NCBI GenBank assembly: GCA_947629275.1
Contig: CANRDG010000075.1
Coordinates: 1-8,629, forward strand
Reading direction: 5' to 3'
DNA: 8,629 bases
Source of the DNA: an uncultured Clostridia bacterium
GTDB lineage: Bacteria > Bacillota > Clostridia > Oscillospirales > Ruminococcaceae
In this document: in pieces, positions 1-7,278 of the stretch
Layout: every line of letters starts with the position of its first letter
Position numbering within the stretch: position 1 is the stretch's first letter
The notes under the pieces: model-generated
What the model was told of the DNA's origin: nothing
The model's database searches: none
The model's input: only the letters and a program-made list of their open reading frames with translations
Made by a program: the position numbers and the translations under genes

Positions 1-374
1 TTCTTGTCAACAACTTTCAGCTTCGCTCCCGGCAGTTCTTCGCCGTTCGTGATATCTTTCTTGGATATCTCAACTTTCGTCGGCTTGGTTTCTTCTGTCT
101 CTTGCGGCTTCTTGCTGTCGAACATCTCAACCGTTGTCAGCGTTCCGTCAGCCTTTACCGTGAACTTAACTTCCTCGGCTGTCAGGTATCCGTCAGGCGC
201 AGTCTCCTCAATGAGCGTGTACGTCTCGCCTGCCTCGAATACATCTTCAAAGTATGTCGGCTTGTCGGTAGATATCCATTCTTTTATTACCTTGCCGTTC
301 TTGTCAACAACTTTCAGCTTCGCTCCCGGCAGTTCTTCGCCGTTCGTGATATCTTTCTTGGATATCTCAACTTT
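1..374 (-). repeat. Tandem SpaA-like domain repeat inside the adhesin, 297-bp period
   Basis: Bases 1-77 are identical to 298-374, an offset of 297 bp or exactly 99 codons. The identity covers the start of one SpaA-like domain (ISKKD, then NGEELPGAKLKVVDK) and breaks down in the linker before it. The second copy is cut by the window edge. Identity at the DNA level, synonymous positions included, points to recent duplication or gene conversion between neighbouring domains. Confidence 0.9.
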
Positions 375-3300
375 TGTAGGCTTAGGCTTTTCGGGTTCTT
401 GCTGTTTCTTCTTGTCAGTCATCTTAACTTCTACAGTCTCGCCTGCCGCAGGAGCAGTGAACTTAACGTCCGCAGCTTTTTCGTAACCCTCGGGAGCATC
501 CAGCTCTCTGAGAATATAATCTTTTCCTGCTTCAAGTTCTATCTCTTTTGCCTTGCCGTCAGTCGTCCAGCTTGTAACTTCCTTGCCGTCGCAAAGCACC
601 GCAAGTTCTGCACCTGCCAAAGGCTTTCCGTCCTCGTCAACTTTCAGTATAGATGCCTTGGGCTTCTCTTTTGGCTTTTCAGGTGTCTTCTTGTCGATCA
701 TCGTCCATGTTACAGTACCCTCTGTCGGCGCTGTAAACTCCATATCATCTGCAAGTTCGTAACCCTTGGGAGCTTCTTTCTCTTTCAGCGTGTACTTTTC
801 GCCCGAAACAACATTCATCTCGTGCGGCTCGCCATTTGTAGTCCATTCATCTACCATGCCTGATTTATCCCAAAGCTGAAGCCGTGCGCCCTTAAGAGGG
901 TCTCCGTTCTCGTCCACCTTTTGCACTTTCACCTTGGAAGTTTTCAAACGGTTCACAAAGTCGTATTTTCCTACCTGCTGTCCGGCGTATCCGGCAGTGG
1001 TACCCTCATCTACCGTGTATTCTATCTCATTGCCGTCCGCATCAAACTTCGGCAGATCTGTAAACTCATAAGTCCACACATCACCAATGCCGCTTATGCT
1101 TTGTTCATCATAAAGTTTACCATTGGCATAAAGGTGTATTTTAAGAGTTTTAGGTCTTTTCTTTTCCTTGTCGCTGTTGTCCACCCACGTTTTCGTGCCT
1201 GATACATTTACCGTTTCAAGGTGTATGTTTGTTATCGTAAGCGGTACAACTTCTATAATATTGTTCTCATCTGGTGAATTATTGGTAAGATCGGTATGTC
1301 CGCCCTCATACTCTACAGAATAACCGTCAATATTTATTTCCTCAATATCATATTTATAATGGTTTACCCCGTCATAGGTAACAAGCTTAGGTATGGTAAA
1401 CGTCCACTGGTCGTCTTCTATTATGCAGTAGATGTCGCAGTCATCACCCGTTCCTATTTTGTATGTGATAGGTTCTCCTACTACAGCGCCTGTGTCACTG
1501 TTCTTTTTTGTCAGCTGCAAAGTGATCTCTTTCGGCTGGGTATATCCGTCCATGTTCTCCCATATCTTAGTACCTTTTACCGTCAGATACTTAAGATTAC
1601 TGTCTGCATATATATAGAATTTTGATCTGTATGCGCTTGAACTCATATGAACGGTGTTTCTCGCAGTAGCATTATTGCTTCCTGTAAGGCTTATAACGTT
1701 GCCGAAACGCTGTTCAGCATCTTCGACATTCTCATTAAGCTGCGCACGGTCAACATATACTTTATAGACTATATCATATTTCTTCTGATTTTCCAGTTCA
1801 AAAGTCACCTTTTGCTTGTTTTTGCTGACCTTAACTCTGTCATTTTCAATACCGCTTATTACGCCCCCGAATGTCATACCGTAGCCCAAGTTATCTACCG
1901 CTTCAAGCTCTTTAAGCAGCGGCTTACCGTTTTCGTCGGTATCGCCTATTATCTCCGCGTTCTCATTTATCTTTACTTCATATGTTATAAAATACTTAGT
2001 CTCGCCGTTTACTTCTTCTTCCTCGGCAATAATGTTGCCGCTTTCGTCTACAGCCTTCTTCAAAATGCTCTTGTTCAGTATCTTCGGATTTTCGATCGTA
2101 ATGTTCTGATTCGCAGTAACATCACTTGCCACAAGCTCATCGTTAAAGCTTACGTCAGCGGTGTTGCGAACCGTCACAGACGAAGTACCGCTTTCATTCG
2201 GTCTGTAGTAATCCATTTGGAATTCCTGCTCGTATTCCTTGGACACGTAAGTCGAATATGTCAGCCACAAATGCCATTTGCCGTCGCTTTCCGCCTGTTC
2301 TTTAAGTTTCGCAAGCATCTCCTTGCTTACCGTTATGGTGAACACAGCTTGCCTGCTGCCTTTTTCCTGACTTACTGTAATGTCCTTGCCGACTTGGTAA
2401 TAAGAGGCATTGCCGTAGTTACCGTTCGCTGCGCCCCATACATACTGATCCACTTCAAAATACTTCGGCAAAGTGTCAACTACCGTAAAGGTGTCGCCAA
2501 CTTCAAGAGTATCATCAACACTATTAAGACCGTCTATCTTTATGCTCCACAACAGTGGGTGAGCAAGACCCGTAAGATCAAATATATCATGTACCGACCA
2601 TTCATATTCAGCCGTCTTGCTTACAACGAACTGCGGCACCTTTATATATTCATCATATTTTACTATAGGAGTTTTTTCTCCGTCAAGTTCAAGTTCAAAC
2701 TGTGCCTTATTATAGATATACATCGTCGGGTCGATATTTGTTATCTTATTGCCTGAAGCATCTACAGCCTGAGTCTGATAAGTTATAGTTACCTTCTCAC
2801 CCTTGTGCTTTGACAAAAATTCGGGAGAAAGCTCAAATTCAATACTGCCGTCATATAATACGCTGCAGTATTCGTTTTCGCCATCATTATGCCATTCACG
2901 TTTTTTGCACGCCTCCGAATATGAGCTGCCGTTTATTTTCAGCGTGTTAAGGAGCACAGTGTGATTTAAGTACCGCATATCCCAATTCTTTGTCGTATCT
3001 GTAAGTTTCAGCTTTGTCGTATCTGCATCAGGCAGGGTAACGTTAACTTTCCAGCTGATACGACCGCCCGACAGCATCTCAACAAGCTCCTTATCTATTG
3101 CGCCCACGCCAACGCCTTTAACCGTCAGCTCACCGACTTTGTCTACGGTATACTTGTCTTTTACAATTTTCGGGAATTCTACTGTTATATGGTTTTTGAC
3201 CTGCGTGTCAGCCGGAGACGACAAAACACTGTCTTCAAGCTTTGTTTCATAAGTGTATTCGTAAACGCCATTGCCCTTATCCGTAAACAAAGATTTAGGT

Positions 3301-4541
3301 ATATTATAGCTGCCGTCACTGTTTTTTGTAACGCCTTCAAGTCCATCAAACGCCGCCGCAATATTGCTGTCCGGCGTGTCAGAAACCGTGAAGGTCTTGC
3401 TTTCTTCGGGAACGCCCTCGCTTCCCAGTATGTTCAGATAAACTCTTATAGTCCACTTAATGGTGTCCGAGCCCTCTGCCATGCTGCCTGATTTATCTGC
3501 GCTCGGCATCTCAGCGCTGCCATATGCCGAACCTTTTGCAGATTTGCTGTCATTGTCTGCAGTGGCTTCAACATTATTGGCTTTTTTATTGTAGTCGTCC
3601 TGTTTCTCAGGGTCAATTTTTATCGAGTATGTAACAGTCGCCTGCTCACCTTTCTTTAATGTGATGTCACTGCCAAGCTCAAATTTGTCTCCGCTATGCT
3701 TGTCACCCAGCGTATGAGTTTTTCCGTCAGGCGTAGTTACCGTAACATTATGTATTACATCGTCCGCATAAAAGCAGTCATCACCGTATTGGAACGTATC
3801 GGTAAGTTTAAGATCCTTAAGGTCTTCAGTCCACGAGCCCACATTCACCGAAAAATCTGCATAATACGCACTTGTTTCAGTGTCATAATGCGTTTTGCTG
3901 AAATTTTTCTGAACATACATCTTTCCTGTTTTGGGCGTGTATACCGCCTTGTATGTCTTTTCAAAGAACTGTACTTCAACTTCTCCGTTTGACGGTATCT
4001 CTTCTTCTTTTATGTCAAGTTCGCCCATAACTAAACCGCCGCCGCCGTAATGCTGGGTGTTTCCCGACTGTTCTTCATCTTTGCTTATCGAGTTTATGGT
4101 TATATACACCTTTTGCCCGTCAAACCTGTAAGAACCTGTCAAACCTTTGTTGTTGGTCACACTGTTCTCGCCCTGCGTAGTTATGTTTATGTCATGCAGC
4201 TGCTTTGAAAGATCAACTTCCAATGTGACAGGGGCCTTGATATCTCCTTTTACAAGTTTGTCAACAAAATCCTGATCCAGTGTCCAGTCAAACTGAAATC
4301 TCACTCCTGTCTTTCCGAAATTTACAGAGCCGTATTCATTTACGCTCACCCAATTGCCCTGCTCATCTTGCAGCTGCAGATTGCTGCCCGTAACGTTGAC
4401 ATGACTTGTACCGTCAATATTAACATCTTCCGCCGCGCTTGCCGTTATTGCCGACGGCACCACGCAAGAGAGCATAACCGCTATTGCCATAAAAGCGGCT
4501 AAAACTCTGTTTTTAAGCTTTTTTGCAACGCTTGTTTTCAT
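1..4541 (-). CDS. Large Cna-B/SpaA-domain surface adhesin (5' part of gene, truncated by window edge)
   Basis: An uninterrupted frame of 1513 codons runs from an ATG at 4541 to the window edge with no stop. The start is preceded by AAAGGAG 11 nt upstream. Residues 1-37 form a signal peptide: a Lys-rich start, a hydrophobic core (VLAAFMAIAVML) and a likely cut after ASA. Residues about 40-980 are beta-rich adhesin stalk with recurring W-x-I/V strands, not assigned to a named family. Then come two Cna-B domains (about 985-1108 with GTKIW, and 1110-1198 with GTKTW) and SpaA-like domains at about 1201-1284, 1293-1377, 1389-1476 and from 1488 on. Each has the Lys, E-box Glu and C-terminal Asn/Asp expected for a self-forming isopeptide bond: K992/E1067/N1105, K1117/E1179/N1197, K1208/E1254/D1283, K1300/E1346/D1376, K1395/E1445/D1475. 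Such proteins are normally sortase-anchored, but any LPxTG motif would lie outside the window. The likely role is adhesion; the ligand is unknown. Confidence 0.93.
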   Translation of the reverse strand, partial: MKTSVAKKLKNRVLAAFMAIAVMLSCVVPSAITASAAEDVNIDGTSHVNVTGSNLQLQDEQGNWVSVNEYGSVNFGKTGVRFQFDWTLDQDFVDKLVKGDIKAPVTLEVDLSKQLHDINITTQGENSVTNNKGLTGSYRFDGQKVYITINSISKDEEQSGNTQHYGGGGLVMGELDIKEEEIPSNGEVEVQFFEKTYKAVYTPKTGKMYVQKNFSKTHYDTETSAYYADFSVNVGSWTEDLKDLKLTDTFQYGDDCFYADDVIHNVTVTTPDGKTHTLGDKHSGDKFELGSDITLKKGEQATVTYSIKIDPEKQDDYNKKANNVEATADNDSKSAKGSAYGSAEMPSADKSGSMAEGSDTIKWTIRVYLNILGSEGVPEESKTFTVSDTPDSNIAAAFDGLEGVTKNSDGSYNIPKSLFTDKGNGVYEYTYETKLEDSVLSSPADTQVKNHITVEFPKIVKDKYTVDKVGELTVKGVGVGAIDKELVEMLSGGRISWKVNVTLPDADTTKLKLTDTTKNWDMRYLNHTVLLNTLKINGSSYSEACKKREWHNDGENEYCSVLYDGSIEFELSPEFLSKHKGEKVTITYQTQAVDASGNKITNIDPTMYIYNKAQFELELDGEKTPIVKYDEYIKVPQFVVSKTAEYEWSVHDIFDLTGLAHPLLWSIKIDGLNSVDDTLEVGDTFTVVDTLPKYFEVDQYVWGAANGNYGNASYYQVGKDITVSQEKGSRQAVFTITVSKEMLAKLKEQAESDGKWHLWLTYSTYVSKEYEQEFQMDYYRPNESGTSSVTVRNTADVSFNDELVASDVTANQNITIENPKILNKSILKKAVDESGNIIAEEEEVNGETKYFITYEVKINENAEIIGDTDENGKPLLKELEAVDNLGYGMTFGGVISGIENDRVKVSKNKQKVTFELENQKKYDIVYKVYVDRAQLNENVEDAEQRFGNVISLTGSNNATARNTVHMSSSAYRSKFYIYADSNLKYLTVKGTKIWENMDGYTQPKEITLQLTKKNSDTGAVVGEPITYKIGTGDDCDIYCIIEDDQWTFTIPKLVTYDGVNHYKYDIEEINIDGYSVEYEGGHTDLTNNSPDENNIIEVVPLTITNIHLETVNVSGTKTWVDNSDKEKKRPKTLKIHLYANGKLYDEQSISGIGDVWTYEFTDLPKFDADGNEIEYTVDEGTTAGYAGQQVGKYDFVNRLKTSKVKVQKVDENGDPLKGARLQLWDKSGMVDEWTTNGEPHEMNVVSGEKYTLKEKEAPKGYELADDMEFTAPTEGTVTWTMIDKKTPEKPKEKPKASILKVDEDGKPLAGAELAVLCDGKEVTSWTTDGKAKEIELEAGKDYILRELDAPEGYEKAADVKFTAPAAGETVEVKMTDKKKQQEPEKPKPTKVEISKKDITNGEELPGAKLKVVDKNGKVIKEWISTDKPTYFEDVFEAGETYTLIEETAPDGYLTAEEVKFTVKADGTLTTVEMFDSKKPQETEETKPTKVEISKKDITNGEELPGAKLKVVDK

Positions 4542-4615
4542 GACATATCATACTCCTTTGTTAATAATTTATTTATTATTTTTAGCAAAATACATAAATT
4601 TTACTTCTATAAATA

Positions 4616-4644
4616 ATAATAACATAGTCAAAATGATAAGTCAA
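4616..4644 (-). promoter_or_regulatory. Sigma-A-type promoter of the adhesin gene
   Basis: On the minus strand TTGACT (4644-4639) is followed after exactly 17 nt by TATTAT (4621-4616). Transcription would start near 4609 and give a leader of about 68 nt before the ATG at 4541. The surrounding gap, 4542-4718, is very AT-rich, which would help promoter opening. No clear terminator for sigK was found in this gap, so some read-through from sigK into the adhesin is possible. Confidence 0.7.
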
Positions 4645-4718
4645 TAGCTTACAAAATTTTAATAAAATCTGAACAACTTTCATGCCTGTTTTTTGTTCAT
4701 ATTTAAGACATAGTCGAG

Positions 4719-5414
4719 CTACTCTCCGTAAGGCGTGCGAAGTTTTTCAATGGCGCGCTTTTCTATCCGAGAAACATACGACCGAGAAATACCCAGCTTT
4801 TTCGCTACCTCTCGCTGCGTTAAAGCCGCACCGCCGCCCAAACCGTACCGAAGAATAATTATCTCCTTCTCGCGCTCGTCAAGCAGGTCGTTTATGTAAC
4901 CGTACAACCGCTCCGAGTTTATCTTTATGTCTACCTCCTCGGCAATGTCAGATCTGTCCGCAAGAATGTCAGCCAAAGACAGCGTGTTGCCGTCCTTGTC
5001 AGTGTCCAAAGCCTCGCCGAAATAAACCTCCGATGATGTCTTTCTCAGCGAGCGAAAATGCATGAGTATCTCGTTTTCAACGCACCTGCTGCCGTATGTC
5101 GCAAACCGCGTGCCTTTCGTGTGGTCAAAAGTCCCCACCGCCTTGATAAGCCCTATAGTTCCTATCGAAATAAGGTCATCAACGTCCGATGCCGCAGCAT
5201 AGTATTTCTTTATAATGTGCGCCACCAGCCGCAGATTGTGGCTTATCAGCTTCTCCCTCGCCTCCTTAGCATCTTTGCCGCCCTGCGACATCTTCTCAAA
5301 ACATTCGCGCTCCTCTTTCGCCGAAAGCGGCTTCGGGAACGCCCCCATGCTGTCAAAGTGCAGCGCAAACAACAGCAAATTCTTTGCAAAAAGTTCAATA
5401 AGCGCGTCCAGCAT
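4719..5414 (-). CDS. sigK: RNA polymerase sporulation sigma factor sigma-K (pro-sigma-K)
   Basis: The 231-residue protein is a sigma-70 family factor that closely matches the late mother-cell sporulation sigma factor. Residues 1-24 are hydrophobic, with LLLFALHF at 13-20, like the pro-sequence of Bacillus pro-sigma-K, and are followed by the AFPKPLS motif at 25-31 that resembles AFPQPLS of the Bacillus protein. Region 2 spans about 52-125 (HNLRLVAHI at 59-67, DDLISIGTIGLIKA at 79-92, RCVENEILMH at 110-119). Region 4 spans about 179-226 (LTQREVAKKLGISRSYVSRI at 198-217, the DNA-binding helix-turn-helix). The start codon follows GGAGG by 7 nt. In known spore formers the pro-sequence is removed by SpoIVFB and the mature factor directs coat and late mother-cell genes. 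The gene is whole, with no skin-type insertion. It is divergent from trpS; its own promoter is unclear, with only a TATAAT-like box at 5447-5452 and no good -35. Confidence 0.93.
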   Translation of the reverse strand: MLDALIELFAKNLLLFALHFDSMGAFPKPLSAKEERECFEKMSQGGKDAKEAREKLISHNLRLVAHIIKKYYAAASDVDDLISIGTIGLIKAVGTFDHTKGTRFATYGSRCVENEILMHFRSLRKTSSEVYFGEALDTDKDGNTLSLADILADRSDIAEEVDIKINSERLYGYINDLLDEREKEIIILRYGLGGGAALTQREVAKKLGISRSYVSRIEKRAIEKLRTPYGE

Positions 5415-5481
5415 ATATGCCCCTCCATGTGTTTTTCTGTACTATTATTATATAGAGAGGACATATTTCGGAGAACCGCGC

Positions 5482-5510
5482 TTGCAATTTTCGCGGCAGT
5501 ATGCTATAAT
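5482..5510 (+). promoter_or_regulatory. Sigma-A-type promoter of trpS
   Basis: TTGCAA (5482-5487) and a perfect TATAAT (5505-5510) are separated by 17 nt. Transcription should start near 5517, leaving a leader of about 34 nt that ends in GGGAGG (5538-5543), 7 nt before the ATG. Confidence 0.78.
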
Positions 5511-5550
5511 ACTATTTGTGACTATTAAACTCTTTTTGGGAGGTTTTTTT

Positions 5551-6615
5551 ATGAAAGATATTTTGCTTACAGGCGACAGACCTACAGGACCGCTTCACCT
5601 CGGTCATTATGTTGGCTCTTTGAAAAACCGTGTCGCTCTGCAAAATACGGGAAAATATGAGCAGTATGTAATGATCGCAGACATTCAGGCGCTTACAGAT
5701 AACGCCAACGATCCGCAGAAAATACGCAATAATCTGCTCGAAGTAACGCTTGACTACCTCGCCGCAGGTTTGCAGCCCGATAAAACAACTATGTTCATTC
5801 AGTCGCATATTCCCGCGCTTTTCGAGCTGCCTATGTTCTATTCGAACCTCGTTACCATGTCAAGACTGGAGCGCAACCCGACCGTCAAAAACGAGATAAA
5901 GCTGCGCGGCTTTGAGAGAAATCTCCCCGTCGGCTTTATGACGTACCCGATAAGTCAGGCGGCGGATATAACAGCGTTCAAAGCAAAGTTCGTACCCGTC
6001 GGCGACGACCAGCTTCCTATGCTCGAGCAGGCAAGAGAGATAGTTTCCGCGTTCAACAGAACATATAACTGTGATGTCCTCGTCGAGCCGCAAGCGATAC
6101 TGCCTGAAAACAGCGAGTGTTCAAGGCTCGTCGGTACGGACGGCAACGCAAAAATGAGCAAGTCTCTCGGCAACTGTATATATCTGCGCGACGACGAAAA
6201 GACCGTCAAGCAGAAAATAATGTCGATGTATACCGACCCCGAGCATATAAACGTCAGCGACCCCGGTCATACCGAGGGCAATACCGTTTTTGCGTATCTC
6301 GATGCATTCTCAACGCCCGAGAGTTTTTCGGCGTATACCACAGAGTACGCGAATTTAGAGGAAATGAAAGAGCATTACCGCCGCGGAGGACTGGGCGATA
6401 TGAAGTGTAAAAAGCTTCTCAACAGCATAATGCAGGATATTTTGAAGCCTATTCGAGAGCGCAGGGAGGAGTACGCCAAGGATAAGGGGTATCTGCTCGA
6501 TATGCTCGCGCAGGGCGTAGATAAAGCGAACGAGCGCGCAACGCAAACGCTTGATGAAGTCCGCGCCGCAATTGGCATTGACTATCTGAAAAACAGGGAA
6601 TTTTTCTTGCAATAA
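5551..6615 (+). CDS. trpS: Tryptophanyl-tRNA synthetase
   Basis: The 354-residue class I aminoacyl-tRNA synthetase charges tRNA-Trp with tryptophan using ATP in the cytoplasm. The N-terminus has TGDRPTGPLHLGHYVGSL with the HIGH-type signature HLGH at 16-19. The KMSKS loop is intact at 201-205, and the PVGDDQ segment at 149-154 matches the active-site region of TrpRS. The length fits the family (about 330-355). The TGDRPTG...HYVGSLKNR opening resembles the streptococcal-type branch rather than the Bacillus type, whose matching segment reads SGIQPSG...IGNYIGAL. The ATG at 5551 is chosen because it follows GGGAGG and the promoter at 5482-5510. The frame stays open further upstream, but that extension would overlap sigK on the other strand and lie before the promoter. 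The gene is monocistronic and ends just before a strong terminator. Confidence 0.96.
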   Translation: MKDILLTGDRPTGPLHLGHYVGSLKNRVALQNTGKYEQYVMIADIQALTDNANDPQKIRNNLLEVTLDYLAAGLQPDKTTMFIQSHIPALFELPMFYSNLVTMSRLERNPTVKNEIKLRGFERNLPVGFMTYPISQAADITAFKAKFVPVGDDQLPMLEQAREIVSAFNRTYNCDVLVEPQAILPENSECSRLVGTDGNAKMSKSLGNCIYLRDDEKTVKQKIMSMYTDPEHINVSDPGHTEGNTVFAYLDAFSTPESFSAYTTEYANLEEMKEHYRRGGLGDMKCKKLLNSIMQDILKPIRERREEYAKDKGYLLDMLAQGVDKANERATQTLDEVRAAIGIDYLKNREFFLQ

Positions 6616-6620
6616 GAAGT

Positions 6621-6656
6621 AAAAACGGTTCTACTCGTTTGAGCAGAACCGTTTTT
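6621..6656 (+). terminator. Rho-independent terminator of trpS
   Basis: AAAAACGGTTCT (6621-6632) pairs perfectly with AGAACCGTTTTT (6645-6656). Further CTC/GAG pairing in the loop lies around a GTTT turn. The hairpin starts 5 nt after the trpS stop. The stem ends in a T-run on the plus strand and in the complementary run on the minus strand, so it may stop transcription from both sides. Confidence 0.9.
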
Positions 6657-6755
6657 GTGTGTATTATTCGCGCTTACGCGCCACCTGCGGAGCTGTTCAC
6701 CGCCCACAGTACGCAAAAGTATTAAACCCTGTCAAGAAACTAAAAGTTTTCGATT

Positions 6756-6979
6756 GACCCTTTTTCAAAAGGGTCATCAGGTCGAGGGGCGAGCCCCTCG
6801 TCGCCGTCCGCAGACGGCGAAAGCCCCTACAACGTGCGCTCAGAAAAAGGTGAATTGTGAAATAGTCCGGTGGACTATTTCACAATGAGGACAGCGACTG
6901 CCATGCAGTCGCGAGAAGAATTATTTCGCCCCCAAATTTAAAAGCGAAATAATTCTTCGGGCGTTCCCTTTGGGAACGC
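6756..6979. repeat. Cluster of seven perfect palindromes (hairpin array)
   Basis: Seven inverted repeats follow each other closely: 6756-6775 (9-bp stem, GACCCTTTT), 6783-6800 (8 bp, CGAGGGGC), 6801-6820 (8 bp, TCGCCGTC), 6854-6886 (15 bp, 3-nt loop), 6894-6912 (8 bp, GCGACTGC), 6915-6958 (15 bp, 14-nt loop) and 6961-6979 (8 bp, GCGTTCCC). All stems are perfect; most loops are 2-4 nt. About 142 of 224 bases are in stems. No promoter, T-run or credible reading frame accompanies them. The role is unknown; a genome-wide palindromic intergenic element or a structured RNA are both possible. Confidence 0.85.
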
Positions 6980-7032
6980 TAATCCCTTGCAAGAGATGGA
7001 TTTTCCTAGTTGTAGCGCAACGCTCTCTTTTC

Positions 7033-7051
7033 GCGTTCCATTCTGGAACGC
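7033..7051. repeat. Hairpin related to the one at 6961-6979
   Basis: GCGTTCCA (7033-7040) pairs with TGGAACGC (7044-7051) around TTC. The hairpin at 6961-6979 is GCGTTCCC-TTT-GGGAACGC. The two differ at the innermost base pair, C-G against A-T, with both arms changed so that pairing is kept. Confidence 0.75.
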
Positions 7052-7071
7052 CAAACTAAGTGAAAAGCCCC

Positions 7072-7180
7072 AACATCTTGCCTCTTGCTTCTAGGTGTAA
7101 GCCGCAGAAAAAACGGCTTCACGCAAAAGCAGTGAAACCATTTCTTACTTCTGACATCTAACTCCTTACTTCTAATAGCT
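7072..7180. repeat. Two blocks of degenerate heptamer repeats split by a hairpin
   Basis: On the plus strand, three 7-mers at 7072-7092 (AACATCT, TGCCTCT, TGCTTCT) and six at 7139-7180 (CATTTCT, TACTTCT, GACATCT, AACTCCT, TACTTCT, AATAGCT) keep a strict period of seven, with a CT ending in every unit. On the minus strand the consensus is close to AGAAGTA. Between the blocks lies an imperfect hairpin, AAGCCG (7099-7104) with CGGCTT (7114-7119), extended outward by GTG/CAC. The two blocks are not in register with each other. Confidence 0.65.
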
Positions 7181-7202
7181 AAATATTCTTCCACGCGCCG
7201 CC

Positions 7203-7251
7203 AAAAAACCACGCCCTCTCAGTAACGCTTTTGAACGTTTTGAGAGGGCGT
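7203..7251 (-). terminator. Rho-independent terminator closing the minus-strand cassette genes
   Basis: Read on the minus strand, ACGCCCTCTCA (7251-7241) pairs perfectly over 11 bp with TGAGAGGGCGT (7221-7211), followed by GG and six T residues (7208-7203). Part of the loop can pair as well (AACG/CGTT). The 5' arm lies in the 50-bp repeat copy at 7225-7274; the 3' arm and T-run lie outside it and are absent from the other two copies. Confidence 0.8.
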
Positions 7252-7274
7252 TTGTATTTGCGTGAAACGCTTAT
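7225..7274 (-). repeat. Cassette-boundary repeat, copy R1
   Basis: A 50-bp sequence identical to 7777-7826. It begins ACGCTTTTGAACGTTTTGAG on the plus strand and ends GCGTGAAACGCTTAT. It lies 4 bp beyond the stop codon of the membrane protein gene. Unlike the other copies it is followed on the minus strand by the second arm of a terminator, not by a TATAAT-bearing leader. Confidence 0.92.
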
Positions 7275-7278
7275 AAAT

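Larger units (their letters stand above)
6657..7202. other. Gene-free interval between trpS terminator and cassette-like region
   Basis: Small open frames here (for example 6655-6888 plus and 7006-7212 minus) have no convincing ribosome binding site, run through the palindromes and repeats, and give proteins without recognisable domains. The stretch 6657-6755 holds nothing I can support beyond a 4-bp CGCG inverted repeat near 6669-6680. The rest is palindromes and heptamers described separately. Confidence 0.7.

Noticed and set aside
102..2756. Several plus-strand open frames (102-863, 921-1202, 1296-1625, 1647-2756)
   Set aside because: They lie opposite the adhesin frame, which has a signal peptide, recognisable domains and no stop over 4.5 kb. 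The plus-strand products have no domains and arise from its codon pattern.
4461..4541. Lipoprotein signal in the adhesin (Cys after AVMLS)
   Set aside because: The residues before Cys (M-L-S) do not fit the lipobox, and an AxA-type signal peptidase I site (ASA) follows.
5215..5550. In-frame upstream extension of trpS
   Set aside because: It would overlap sigK on the opposite strand, lies before the mapped promoter, and has no homology to TrpRS. The ATG at 5551 has a strong ribosome binding site and the normal N-terminus.
6655..7212. Small frames 6655-6888 (plus) and 7006-7212 (minus) as genes
   Set aside because: They run through palindromes and heptamer repeats, lack ribosome binding sites and show no domain.
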